A stretch of DNA of 64,000 nucleotides from Simiduia litorea (GTDB lineage: Bacteria > Pseudomonadota > Gammaproteobacteria > Pseudomonadales > Cellvibrionaceae): assembly GCF_042853465.1 (NCBI RefSeq), contig NZ_AP031497.1, positions 806,001 to 870,000 on the forward strand, read 5' to 3'. Below the pieces are notes generated by a model. That model worked only from the letters and a program-made list of their open reading frames with translations. It ran no database searches and had not been told where the DNA came from. The translations under genes and the position numbers were made by a program. Shown one piece after another: positions 8,271-17,327 of the stretch (its first letter is position 1; each line of letters starts with the position of its first letter).

Positions 8271-9374
8271 ATGAGTCTTGCCCACCAAGTATTGGCTGTA
8301 AACGATGACTTACCAATTCGCACCGATAAGCCGGTACACAGCGGTAAGGTGCGCTCTGTCTATTGGCTAAGTGCCGAAGACAGCAAGCGTTTAATTGCAC
8401 AGAAAGGCTACGATGTGGCGCCCGATGCGCCCTTAGCGATCATGGTTATTAGCGATCGTATCTCGGCATTTGATTGTATTTGGACAGGCGAGGGTGGTGT
8501 CCGCGGTGTGCCGGGCAAAGGTGCCGCGCTGAATGCCATTTCCAATCATTGGTTTCGTCTGTTTAAGTCCCAGGGTTTGGCTGACAGTCATATTTTGGAT
8601 ATTCCGCACCCCTTTGTTTGGGTGGTGCAGAAGGCTAGGCCAGTGATGGTCGAAGCGATTTGTCGCCAGTACATCACAGGCTCCATGTGGCGCGCTTATA
8701 GCAAAGGCGAGCGGGATTTTTGTGGAATTTTGCTGCCCGATGGTTTGGTGCGAGACCAGAGGTTGCCTGAGTTGCTGATGACGCCGTCTACTAAAGGTAT
8801 TTTGCGCGGTATCCCCGGTGTACCAGAGGCGGATGATGTCAACATCACTCGCAAGAACTTAGAAGACAACACGGCCGCCTTTGGCTTTAAAAATACCGCT
8901 GATATCGGCGTATATGAAACCTTGTTGAAGCAGGGTTTCGGCGTGATTAGCGATGCATTAAAGCGTATCGACCAGATTTTCGTGGATACCAAGTTTGAAT
9001 TTGGCTACGTTAAAGACAGCAAGGGTAACGAGAAGCTTATCTATATGGATGAAGTAGGCACGCCAGACTCCTCGCGTATCTGGGATGCAAAAGAATACGC
9101 CAACGGCAAAATTTTGGAAAACTCGAAAGAGGGCTTCCGGCAGTTTCTGCTTAACCACTTCCCCGATCCCGATATCATGCTCAACAAAGAGCGCATGAAG
9201 GAGCGCGAAGCCCTAGCGCGCGATAATGAATTGCCAATGCAGGCGTTGATGGATGTATCCGCCACCTATACCAACATAGCCGAGAAGGTGACTGGCCAGC
9301 CTATTGTGTTATCGGATAATCCAAAGGCTGAAATTGTTCAGGTGCTCAGTGATAAATTCGGTTTGATTGTGTAG
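8271..9374 (+). CDS. purC: Phosphoribosylaminoimidazole-succinocarboxamide (SAICAR) synthase, long form
   Basis: Cytosolic enzyme of de novo purine synthesis. It joins CAIR and aspartate using ATP to give SAICAR. Family motifs are plain: SGKVRSVY near the N-terminus (nucleotide-binding loop), VISDRISAFD, KFEFG and DEVGTPDSSR. At 367 residues this is the long form found in a subset of Gammaproteobacteria, against about 237 in E. coli; the extra length is largely at the C-terminus and in internal insertions. It is monocistronic, closed by a strong terminator at 9411-9445. Confidence 0.95.
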   Translation: MSLAHQVLAVNDDLPIRTDKPVHSGKVRSVYWLSAEDSKRLIAQKGYDVAPDAPLAIMVISDRISAFDCIWTGEGGVRGVPGKGAALNAISNHWFRLFKSQGLADSHILDIPHPFVWVVQKARPVMVEAICRQYITGSMWRAYSKGERDFCGILLPDGLVRDQRLPELLMTPSTKGILRGIPGVPEADDVNITRKNLEDNTAAFGFKNTADIGVYETLLKQGFGVISDALKRIDQIFVDTKFEFGYVKDSKGNEKLIYMDEVGTPDSSRIWDAKEYANGKILENSKEGFRQFLLNHFPDPDIMLNKERMKEREALARDNELPMQALMDVSATYTNIAEKVTGQPIVLSDNPKAEIVQVLSDKFGLIV

Positions 9375-9410
9375 CTTCCTGTCCGTCTGGCAAATCGAAA
9401 TACGTTTGCA

Positions 9411-9445
9411 AATAAAGGCTGCCAGTGGCAGCCTTTATTTTTTCT
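9411..9445 (+). terminator. Intrinsic terminator of purC
   Basis: A 13-bp perfect stem (9411-9423 with 9427-9439) with a three-base loop, running into a T-tract at about 9438-9442 on the plus strand, 37 bases after the purC stop. Confidence 0.9.
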
Positions 9446-9468
9446 GTCCATTTTAGAGAAACAGACGC

Positions 9469-10302
9469 ATGGCTATGAATCAAGATTGGCTGGATTGGAC
9501 CGCCACCAATATAGCTCGTGGCTGCAGCCCAGTTGAGTTGTGCGAGATATTGCGCAGCCATGGTTTTGTCGAAGCTGAGATTCGCCAAGCCATGGCGGCT
9601 CAATACCCCCACGACGCTAATGATCACCATGACCAAGGCATAGACTATGCGGCGTTGGCGCAGCCTCCATTGTTGCAGCGGCTAACTTCATTGGGTGGTT
9701 ACCTGTACCCAGATGAACGCCTGCAATTGGTGGTCTTACCCACGTTTCTTTCTAGCGACGAGTGCGAGCGGATTATGGCCATGATGGATTCCAAGTTAAG
9801 GCCGTCAACGGTCACGACGGGCAATCTTCACTATGGCTATCGCACCAGCAGCACTTGCGATCTCGGTCAAATGGGCGAGCCCTACATAGCGGCAATAGAT
9901 CAAAAAATCGCCGATACCTTAGGCATTGATGAGGCTTGGGCTGAAACCACGCAAGCTCAGAAATATTTGGTCGGCCAAGAGTTCAAAGCACATACGGATT
10001 ACTTTCAGCCGAGCACGCCAGAGTACGCCAAGTATGCCGGTGAGCGAGGGCAGCGCAGCTGGACGTTCATGATTTACCTCAATAACACCAAGCAGGGTGG
10101 CGCCACGCGCTTTACCAAATTGCACAAGGATTTTCTGCCAGAGCAAGGCAGTGCCTTAATTTGGAATAACTTGTTACCCACTGGTGCGCCCAACCCCATG
10201 ACAGAACACCACGGCATGCCTGTGATTGAGGGTTATAAATCGATTATTACCAAGTGGTTTCGCGACCGCGGTACAGGTTTCATGCGGACCAGCGGCGAAT
10301 AG
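9469..10302 (+). CDS. 2-oxoglutarate/Fe(II)-dependent prolyl 4-hydroxylase-like dioxygenase
   Basis: Soluble non-heme iron oxygenase of 277 residues with a P4H catalytic domain in its C-terminal two thirds. The iron site is visible as His175 and Asp177 in KAHTDYF, with the distal His in TEHHG (247/248). The 2-oxoglutarate-binding Lys257 follows in EGYKSII. GGATRF and the double-stranded beta-helix strand YLNN support the family. The N-terminal about 60 residues form a separate small helical region. Bacterial relatives hydroxylate protein prolines or small molecules; the substrate here is unknown. Two in-frame ATGs (9469, 9475) could serve as start. Confidence 0.85.
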   Translation: MAMNQDWLDWTATNIARGCSPVELCEILRSHGFVEAEIRQAMAAQYPHDANDHHDQGIDYAALAQPPLLQRLTSLGGYLYPDERLQLVVLPTFLSSDECERIMAMMDSKLRPSTVTTGNLHYGYRTSSTCDLGQMGEPYIAAIDQKIADTLGIDEAWAETTQAQKYLVGQEFKAHTDYFQPSTPEYAKYAGERGQRSWTFMIYLNNTKQGGATRFTKLHKDFLPEQGSALIWNNLLPTGAPNPMTEHHGMPVIEGYKSIITKWFRDRGTGFMRTSGE

Positions 10303-10385
10303 GCAGGTTGAGGCATTTGGCGGCATACTTTCCATATAGAGTGGATCGGGCTATCATCCGTCCAATCGGCTAATGAATTGACCCA

Positions 10386-10850
10386 ATGACTTTGTGCGCA
10401 CGGCAACTGGCAGTTTTTACGTTAATGCTCACCTTCTCGGTGCAGCTATTGGCGTCTGCTGTGCCCCCGTGTTCGATGTTAAGTACCGGCTCGATTGTGG
10501 CTATGGCATCTATGCCTGGTGACGTCAAGTCGATGGATGCCATGCCAATCCATGACGCCCTCACTGGTCATGAGATCAGCCATCAAGGCATGGATCATCA
10601 AGGTATGAACCATAACGGCATGGAGCATAGCACTCTGGCACAAAATGATCATGGCAGCAGTTCTGCGTCTATGGCCTGCTGTTTATCCGAGCAAAACTGC
10701 GATATGGATAGCTGTATGATGGCGCCGGTAATGCCAAGTTTACTGTATACCGCGGTAGATATTGCGTTGCATCTCAAGCCGGTCATAACCGCACAAGCGG
10801 CCATGACTCTGTTTATCGAAACCCTCTTTCACCCACCTCGATTCGCCTAA
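10386..10850 (+). CDS. Met/His-rich exported protein, probable periplasmic copper binder
   Basis: A 154-residue protein with an N-terminal hydrophobic signal (about residues 8-26). The middle carries a tandem HQGMDHQGMNHNGMEH-type stretch, a classic soft-metal-binding composition, followed by a Cys-rich segment (ACC, NCDMDSCMM). Its C-terminal part has a moderately hydrophobic stretch and ends HPPRFA. It lies 84 bases upstream of the cusB-like gene on the same strand, so a role in capturing or handing over Cu(I)/Ag(I) to the efflux pump is a reasonable inference. I do not recognise a named family beyond small copper-locus proteins. Confidence 0.68.
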   Translation: MTLCARQLAVFTLMLTFSVQLLASAVPPCSMLSTGSIVAMASMPGDVKSMDAMPIHDALTGHEISHQGMDHQGMNHNGMEHSTLAQNDHGSSSASMACCLSEQNCDMDSCMMAPVMPSLLYTAVDIALHLKPVITAQAAMTLFIETLFHPPRFA

Positions 10851-10934
10851 CCTAGGACAAGTCCGTCCAAAATATACCTGTCACTACAAATTAACTTGTG
10901 GTGTTTTGATACAGCTCTAGGTTGGGTGTAACAC

Positions 10935-12659
10935 ATGAAATTTTTCCTTGGTCTCGCGGTGGGCGCCAGTTCGCTGGCACTGGTGATGATGATCTGGCAA
11001 GGCGCCACGCAAACTGATACGACACACGACAAAAAGCCGCTTTATTGGGTGGCGCCAATGGATGATAACTACCGTCGCGATGGGCCAGGTAAGTCGCCCA
11101 TGGGCATGGATCTTATCCCTGTTTATGAACAAGCAATCCCCAGTCCGGGTAGTGTAGAAATTTCACCGTCGGTGGAAAACAACTTGGGCGTGCGTACGGA
11201 GCAAGTACAACGGCGAAAACTGGATTCGCATATCTCCACAGTGGGTTACGTGGGTTATGACCAAGATACGTTGGTTCATCTACATCCTCGCGTTGAGGGC
11301 TGGGTGGAGAAGCTTTACGTAAAAGCCGAAGGCGACCCCGTTACTCAAGGCCAAGCGCTCTATGAATTATATTCCCCTGAGTTGGTTAGCGCACAAGAAG
11401 ATCTCATGTTGGCGCTGAGTCGCGGTGAGGTGCGTCTCATTGAGGGAGCTAAGAGTCGATTACGGGCATTAAAATTGGCGGAAAAAACCATCGATACCTT
11501 GGCTCGGAGTCGCAAGGTCATGCAAACCGTGACCTACTACGCGCCGCAAAGTGGCGTGGTGGAATCTCTATCCATCCGCGAAGGTTTTTATGTGCAGCCC
11601 GGTAGTACATTGATGAGCATTGGCGGTTTAGAGACTGTGTGGATTGAGGCTGATGTCTTCGCCCAGCAAACCCACTTAATTCGCGCCGGTTTAGCCGTTG
11701 ATATTCAAGTGCCACATTTACCGGGGCGACACTTCACTGGTGAATTAGCCTACGTCTATCCCTCGTTAAACGCCGACACGCGCACCCTACGCGTGCGCAT
11801 TCGGTTTAATAATCGCGATAGATTACTGCTGCCGAATATGTTTGCGCAGCTTCGTATTAGTGGTGATGTTGGCGCCGAGGTGCTAACGCTACCGAGAGCG
11901 GCGGTGATTCGCACTGGTAGGCAAAATCGTGTGGTATTGGCACTTGGCAATGGTCGCTTTAAATCCGTGGCAGTGCAATTGGGTAATATGGATCAAGACT
12001 TTATCGAAATCACAGAGGGTTTGGTCGAGGGTGATCTCGTTGTCATTTCTGGGCAGTTCTTGTTGGACTCTGAGTCGAGCAAGCAATCGGATTTTTTACG
12101 CATGAGTGGCATAGATGCCGAGCCAAATACTGTCTGGGTGCAAGCTAAAATACATGGCGTTGATCTAATGAAACGCAGCGCGACTGTTGAACATCAAGCA
12201 GTTGCCAAGTGGGGGTGGCCGACAATGATTATGGATTTTGCTGTTGCCGAGGCAATCGATATCGAAGCATTGCCATTGCATCAGAATGTGGAATTTGAAG
12301 TTACCAAGGGCGCCGAGGGCATCGCACTGACTGCGGTTCGCTCAGTGAATGACGCCACGAGTTCAGCAATGAATGCAAACATGGCTGAGGTAAACGGAAC
12401 CATTAACCACGTCAATGTAAAAACCCGCAGCGTTAATATCAGTCGCGCTGCCATAGAAAAATGGAACCGGCCGGCGGCAACGCTAGATTTCCGCGTAGCG
12501 GATGAAGTCGATATCAGCACACTTAAGGTTGGACAAAAAATTCAGTTTCGATTCTCGGTTAATGGTGATGAGTTTATCTTATTAAAAGTATTGTCGACGC
12601 AACGAGAAGCGCCAGTCGTAACCGATCATAGTGCGCATCAGCATGGAGGTCAGCCATGA
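10935..12659 (+). CDS. cusB: CusB-type efflux adaptor fused to two CusF-like domains
   Basis: Periplasmic membrane-fusion subunit of a tripartite heavy-metal RND pump (574 residues). After an N-terminal signal/anchor (about 1-22), a short heavy-metal-binding-like segment (YWVAPM to KSPMGMDLIPVYE, about 36-64) precedes the CusB core: barrel-sandwich, alpha-hairpin and beta-barrel domains to about residue 385. Two tandem CusF-like OB folds follow. In the first, His420, Trp428, Met431 and Met433 have exactly the spacing of the CusF Cu(I) site. In the second, the equivalent positions are Arg504, Arg512, Ala515 and Leu517, so that site is lost. The C-terminus ends in a His-rich tail. The stop overlaps the cusA start (ATGA), indicating translational coupling. 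Confidence 0.9.
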   Translation: MKFFLGLAVGASSLALVMMIWQGATQTDTTHDKKPLYWVAPMDDNYRRDGPGKSPMGMDLIPVYEQAIPSPGSVEISPSVENNLGVRTEQVQRRKLDSHISTVGYVGYDQDTLVHLHPRVEGWVEKLYVKAEGDPVTQGQALYELYSPELVSAQEDLMLALSRGEVRLIEGAKSRLRALKLAEKTIDTLARSRKVMQTVTYYAPQSGVVESLSIREGFYVQPGSTLMSIGGLETVWIEADVFAQQTHLIRAGLAVDIQVPHLPGRHFTGELAYVYPSLNADTRTLRVRIRFNNRDRLLLPNMFAQLRISGDVGAEVLTLPRAAVIRTGRQNRVVLALGNGRFKSVAVQLGNMDQDFIEITEGLVEGDLVVISGQFLLDSESSKQSDFLRMSGIDAEPNTVWVQAKIHGVDLMKRSATVEHQAVAKWGWPTMIMDFAVAEAIDIEALPLHQNVEFEVTKGAEGIALTAVRSVNDATSSAMNANMAEVNGTINHVNVKTRSVNISRAAIEKWNRPAATLDFRVADEVDISTLKVGQKIQFRFSVNGDEFILLKVLSTQREAPVVTDHSAHQHGGQP

Positions 12660-15600
12660 TCGCTGCCATCATTCGTTGGTCGGTGGCTAATCGATTTTTA
12701 GTGTTGCTGGCTACCTGCATTATTATTGGCGCTGGGTTTTATGCGGTGCGTAACACTCCCGTTGACGCGATTCCTGACTTGTCTGACATTCAAGTCATCG
12801 TCAAAACAAGTTATCCAGGTCAAGCGCCACAAGTGGTGCAAGATCAGGTTACCTATCCATTAACGACGGCCTTATTGTCTGTGCCTGGCGCGGAAACAGT
12901 GCGCGGTTTTTCATTTTTTGGTGACTCTTATGTGTATGTCATTTTCAAAGAGCATACCGATCTTTATTGGGCTAGATCGCGCGTCTTGGAATATTTGAGC
13001 CAAGTAGCGCCGCGCTTACCAGCAGGCGCAACACCGCAGCTCGGCCCGGATGCCACCGGCGTGGGTTGGGTATTTATCTATGCATTAATTGATAAAACCG
13101 GCCAGCATGATCTAAGTCAACTGCGCAGTTTGCAAGATTGGTTTTTAAAGTTTGAATTGCAATCTCTACCCGGTGTCTCCGAGGTCGCTACGGTGGGAGG
13201 CATGGTGCGGCAATATCAAGTGCAAGTGGACCCACAGAAATTGCGTGCCTTCGGCATACCTCTGGCCATGGTGCAAGCAGCCATCGAGCGGGGGAATCAA
13301 GAGATTGGTGCTTCCGTTATTGAGATGGCTGAAGCCGAGTACATGCTACGCGCCACCGGATATATTTCTAACATTCAAGATTTAGAAACTATTCCACTCA
13401 CCGTTAACAGTAAGGGCATACCGGTACTTTTGCGCGATGTAGCCGATATCCAATTGGGTCCGGATATGCGTCGCGGTGTCGCCGAGCTTAACGGTGAGGG
13501 CGAGACGGTCGGTGGAATTGTCGCTATGCGCTTTGGCGAAAATGCCTTAACCACCATTGACCAAGTAAAAATACGATTTGAGGCATTAAAATCAAGTTTG
13601 CCAGACGGCATTGAAATCGTCACGGTTTACGATCGCTCTGCGCTTATACATCGTGCCGTCAACAATCTTTGGCACAAGCTCGCGGAAGAACTCGCCATGG
13701 TGGCGCTGGTGTGCGTTATATTTTTATTTCATGTGCGCTCATCCCTTGTGGCAATGATCAGCTTGCCGGTTGGCATACTGGTGGCCTTTATCATCATGCA
13801 TTTTCAGGGGTTGAACGCCAATATTATGTCCTTAGGGGGGATTGCCATTGCTATTGGCGCAATGATTGATGGCGCCATTGTATTGATAGAAAATATGCAT
13901 AAGCATATGGAGAAAACCCCGTTAACGGATAAAAATCGCTGGCAAATCGTTATTGATAGTGCAGTAGAAGTTGGCCCTGCGCTATTTTTTAGTCTGCTTA
14001 TTATTACTGTAAGCTTTATTCCGGTATTTACCCTAGAGGCACAGGAGGGACGGTTATTTGCGCCACTTGCCTTTACTAAAACTTATGCCATGGCGGCTAG
14101 CGCAGCCCTTGCCATTACCTTGGTACCGGTGTTGATGGGATATTTTATTCGCGGAAAGATTAAATCGGAATTGCATAACCCTGTGAATCGATTTTTCCTT
14201 GCGGGTTATCTACCGCTATTAAAAGTTGTCTTGCGCTTTCCTAAGGTCACCTTGCTGTGTACGGCTGTTTTAGTTCTAAGTAGTGCTTGGCCGCTACAAA
14301 AATTGGGCAGTGAGTTTATGCCTGAGTTAAATGAGGGTGACTTAATGTATATGCCTACGACTTACGAGAGCATTTCAATTGGCAAAGCTCGTGAGTTGTT
14401 GCAGCAAACCGATAAGCTCATTAAAACCTTGCCCGAGGTGGAGACAGTATTCGGCAAAGTGGGTCGCGCTGAAACCGCTACTGATCCAGCCCCCCTGACG
14501 ATGATTGAAACCTTTATTCAGTTGAAACCGCAATCGCAGTGGCGGCCCGGTGTCACCATGGACTCACTGAAAAAGGAACTCAATAATCTTGTGTCTTTTC
14601 CCGGTGTTACCAATGCTTGGGTCATGCCGATAAAGACCCGTATCGATATGCTGGCCACAGGGATCAAAACCCCAGTGGGCATTAAAGTGGCAGGACCGGA
14701 CCTCGCGGTTATACAAGGTATTGGTGCGCAGCTAGAAACGCTGCTAGAAACGTTACCGGGAACCTTGTCCGTTTATTCGGAGCGCGCTGCCAACGGACGC
14801 TATATTTCCCTGAAAATTCAGCGAGAAAAAGCGGCCAGATTTGGATTGAATATTGGCGATGTGCAGCAGGTCATTGGCACAGCCGTGGGCGGGCGCAATG
14901 TGAGCGAGACGGTAGAAGGGCAAGAGCGCTATCCGATTAATCTGCGCTATCCGCAACAATACAGAGATTCTCCGGAACAGCTAGCGCTGTTGCCCATAGT
15001 CACCCCTGGAGGGCAACATATTACACTGGGCGATATTGCCGACATCATCGTTGAGGAGGGGGCGGCGGGGATCAAAAGCGAGAATGCGCGATTAAATGGC
15101 TGGACGTTTATCGACATCGACGGTGTAGATGTCGGTAGTTATGTAGAAGCCGGTCAGAAATTATTAGGCGATAACTTAATGTTACCGCCCGGCTATTCAC
15201 TTACGTGGGCCGGCCAGTATCAATATATGCTACGAGCGAAAGCTAAACTGCAATACCTAGTGCCATTGACCTTAGCCATCATTGTGATTTTGCTCTATCT
15301 GTGTTTTCGCAATGTTATCCAAGTCGCTATGCTGATGGGCACGCTGCCCTTGGCGTTAGTGGGGAGTCTATGGTTTATGTATTGGCTGGGTTTCGATCTC
15401 TCGGTGGCCGTAGGCGTGGGTATGATCGCGCTCGCAGGAGTCGCAGTTGAAACGGGTGTCATTATGTTGGTGTACCTCGATCAAGCGTGGAAGCAATTGC
15501 GCGATGAGGAGAAGGCGCCCAGCTTGCAGAATTTAACGGAAGCTGTGATACAGGGTGCTGCACTTAGACTACGGCCAAAACTCATGACAGCGGCCGCGAC

Positions 15601-15769
15601 TATTGTTGGTTTAATCCCCATCCTGTACGGTACCGGCACCGGGTCGGAAATCATGAGCCGGCTTGCGGCGCCGATGGTGGGCGGTATGGTGAGTTCAGTA
15701 CTCTTAACGTTGTTTGTATTACCTGTCATCTATTTGATGTGGCGCAAACGTGAATTAGAAAACCTATAG
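12656..15769 (+). CDS. cusA: CusA-type Cu(I)/Ag(I) RND efflux pump
   Basis: Inner-membrane proton-driven exporter of 1,037 residues with about 12 membrane segments and two large periplasmic loops. The heavy-metal RND signature is clear near the N-terminus (VDAIPDLSDIQVIV, SYPGQAP). Met566 (YMPTT), Met616 (LTMIET) and Met665 (IDMLATG) match in spacing and context the three methionines that bind Cu(I)/Ag(I) in E. coli CusA (573, 623, 672), so monovalent copper or silver is the likely substrate rather than Zn/Co. It overlaps cusB by four bases. No outer-membrane CusC partner is in the window. Confidence 0.94.
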   Translation: MIAAIIRWSVANRFLVLLATCIIIGAGFYAVRNTPVDAIPDLSDIQVIVKTSYPGQAPQVVQDQVTYPLTTALLSVPGAETVRGFSFFGDSYVYVIFKEHTDLYWARSRVLEYLSQVAPRLPAGATPQLGPDATGVGWVFIYALIDKTGQHDLSQLRSLQDWFLKFELQSLPGVSEVATVGGMVRQYQVQVDPQKLRAFGIPLAMVQAAIERGNQEIGASVIEMAEAEYMLRATGYISNIQDLETIPLTVNSKGIPVLLRDVADIQLGPDMRRGVAELNGEGETVGGIVAMRFGENALTTIDQVKIRFEALKSSLPDGIEIVTVYDRSALIHRAVNNLWHKLAEELAMVALVCVIFLFHVRSSLVAMISLPVGILVAFIIMHFQGLNANIMSLGGIAIAIGAMIDGAIVLIENMHKHMEKTPLTDKNRWQIVIDSAVEVGPALFFSLLIITVSFIPVFTLEAQEGRLFAPLAFTKTYAMAASAALAITLVPVLMGYFIRGKIKSELHNPVNRFFLAGYLPLLKVVLRFPKVTLLCTAVLVLSSAWPLQKLGSEFMPELNEGDLMYMPTTYESISIGKARELLQQTDKLIKTLPEVETVFGKVGRAETATDPAPLTMIETFIQLKPQSQWRPGVTMDSLKKELNNLVSFPGVTNAWVMPIKTRIDMLATGIKTPVGIKVAGPDLAVIQGIGAQLETLLETLPGTLSVYSERAANGRYISLKIQREKAARFGLNIGDVQQVIGTAVGGRNVSETVEGQERYPINLRYPQQYRDSPEQLALLPIVTPGGQHITLGDIADIIVEEGAAGIKSENARLNGWTFIDIDGVDVGSYVEAGQKLLGDNLMLPPGYSLTWAGQYQYMLRAKAKLQYLVPLTLAIIVILLYLCFRNVIQVAMLMGTLPLALVGSLWFMYWLGFDLSVAVGVGMIALAGVAVETGVIMLVYLDQAWKQLRDEEKAPSLQNLTEAVIQGAALRLRPKLMTAAATIVGLIPILYGTGTGSEIMSRLAAPMVGGMVSSVLLTLFVLPVIYLMWRKRELENL

Positions 15770-15783
15770 AGTTAAAGGCTAAT

Positions 15784-16473
15784 ATGCTGGCGCGAAATAT
15801 CACTGTCGATTTGATACGAACACTCGCTATCGTGTTGATGGTGATATTTCATTTTATCTACGATTTACGTAGCTTTGGCTATGTGGCCTGGGACATTCCC
15901 GATGGTCCAGGTTGGAAGCAATTTCGCTATGTTATTTTGACATTGTTTTTTATTTGCGTGGGTGTTGGTTTGGCCTACGTACATGGTAAAAAAACACAGT
16001 GGCGAGGCTTCTTTCGCCGGTTCGTTCAGGTTCTGTTGGGCGCAGCGTTGGTTACCGCCATGTCCTTGGTAATGTTTCCGGACAACTGGATTTACTTTGG
16101 CGTGCTGCATTTTATTGCACTGGCAAGCGTTTTAGCTCTGCCGTTCGCTCGGCGCCCGATGCTAGCATTAGGGTTTGGTCTGCTATTCCTAATCGCCTAT
16201 AACCTAGGTGTCATACACAGTAGTTGGCCGTTTATTTACATCGGCCAATGGTTGCCAAGTTATGCAAATGACTTTGTACCGATTATTCCTTGGTTTGGTA
16301 TTGTATGTTTGGGCGTATTTTTAGGGCACAGTAATTGGCTAGCTCGAGACCCGTTGAAATATATCGCATTAAAGCCGTGGCAAGCTTGGCCTGGCAGGCA
16401 TAGTTTACTCATTTATCTAGTGCATCAGCCCGTGCTGGTCGGGTTCCTTTCAGCGGTAGACATGCTTAAGTAA
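15784..16473 (+). CDS. DUF1624/HGSNAT-like integral membrane protein
   Basis: A 229-residue polytopic protein with about six membrane segments. The N-terminal DLIRTLAIVLMVIFHFIYDL and the C-terminal HSLLIYLVHQPVL are hallmarks of the DUF1624 family, related to heparan-alpha-glucosaminide N-acetyltransferase and acyltransferase-3 proteins. It may transfer an acyl group across the inner membrane; substrate unknown. It starts 14 bases after cusA with an AAGG site and is probably co-transcribed, but a direct role in copper export is not evident. Confidence 0.8.
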   Translation: MLARNITVDLIRTLAIVLMVIFHFIYDLRSFGYVAWDIPDGPGWKQFRYVILTLFFICVGVGLAYVHGKKTQWRGFFRRFVQVLLGAALVTAMSLVMFPDNWIYFGVLHFIALASVLALPFARRPMLALGFGLLFLIAYNLGVIHSSWPFIYIGQWLPSYANDFVPIIPWFGIVCLGVFLGHSNWLARDPLKYIALKPWQAWPGRHSLLIYLVHQPVLVGFLSAVDMLK

Positions 16474-16520
16474 AAAGCAATTATGGGCGAGTAATTGAAC
16501 GAGGAAATATACCTTGAATT

Positions 16521-17273
16521 CTAGATCAGGACTGTTTGCTCGCCCGCTAGCAGTTTTTTTGGTGAGTAGCGCCAGAACCTTTCAATTAATTCGGGTGTTA
16601 ACGTGGTTCTAGGGTCACCAGTATCGTGAAGCTTGCCGGCATTGATAACCCAACAAGAGTCGCAGTACTTAAGGACTTGATTCAGATCGTGTAGCACGGC
16701 GATAACGGTCACTTTCTTTTCTTCACATAGGGTTCTTATCATCGATAAGATAGCATGCTGCTGGCCTAGGTCCTGTGCCGATGTGGGTTCATCTAAAAGC
16801 AACAATGGATTTTTACTGGTGCTAATTTGTAATAGCACCCGGGCTAGTTGAACGCGCTGTTTTTCCCCGCCAGACAGCTGAGGGTAGGCCCGTTTCTCTA
16901 AGTGCAGGCAATCGGTTATACGTAAATTCTCTGTGATTTTCTGTTCTATTTCGATGTCGGGCAAGGCCAGAGGTATTGCCCCCAGAGCCACCACTTCGCG
17001 AACCTTAAAAGGAAAACTCAAATCGCTAGCTTGAGGTAACACTGCAATGTCTCTAGCGCGCGCCCGGCGTGGAATGTCGGCAAGAATTTTATGGTGAAAA
17101 AGAATTTGCCCGCTACCCGTAAGGTCGCCAGCAATAAGCTTAAGAAGCGTAGATTTCCCTGAACCATTCGGACCCATGAGGGCGGTAAATTTACCCGGCT
17201 CCATTGTGCCTGCTTGGATATCGAGAATATCTGTATTTTTTATACGGTAATTTAGCTTGGTTATCTGCAGCAT
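16521..17273 (-). CDS. hmuV: Heme ABC transporter ATP-binding protein
   Basis: Cytoplasmic ATPase that powers heme (hemin) import across the inner membrane (250 residues). Walker A GPNGSGKST (about 35-43), signature LSGGEKQR, Walker B LLLLDEPT and the H-loop His in VLHDLN are all present. It is the last gene of the minus-strand tonB-exbB-exbD-hmuT-hmuU-hmuV operon, with an AAGG site 7 bases before the ATG. Its length and sequence fit HmuV/HutD rather than siderophore transporters. Confidence 0.92.
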   Translation of the reverse strand: MLQITKLNYRIKNTDILDIQAGTMEPGKFTALMGPNGSGKSTLLKLIAGDLTGSGQILFHHKILADIPRRARARDIAVLPQASDLSFPFKVREVVALGAIPLALPDIEIEQKITENLRITDCLHLEKRAYPQLSGGEKQRVQLARVLLQISTSKNPLLLLDEPTSAQDLGQQHAILSMIRTLCEEKKVTVIAVLHDLNQVLKYCDSCWVINAGKLHDTGDPRTTLTPELIERFWRYSPKKLLAGEQTVLI

Positions 17274-17327
17274 AGGCGTACCTTGTTCCTTGAGAGGGTG
17301 TTAAATGTTGGTAGCTTTGTACCTGAA

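Noticed and set aside
10303..10385. CueR- or CusR-type operator before the copper operon
   Set aside because: No MerR-type dyad with a long spacer and no CusR-like palindrome is visible in the 83 bases.
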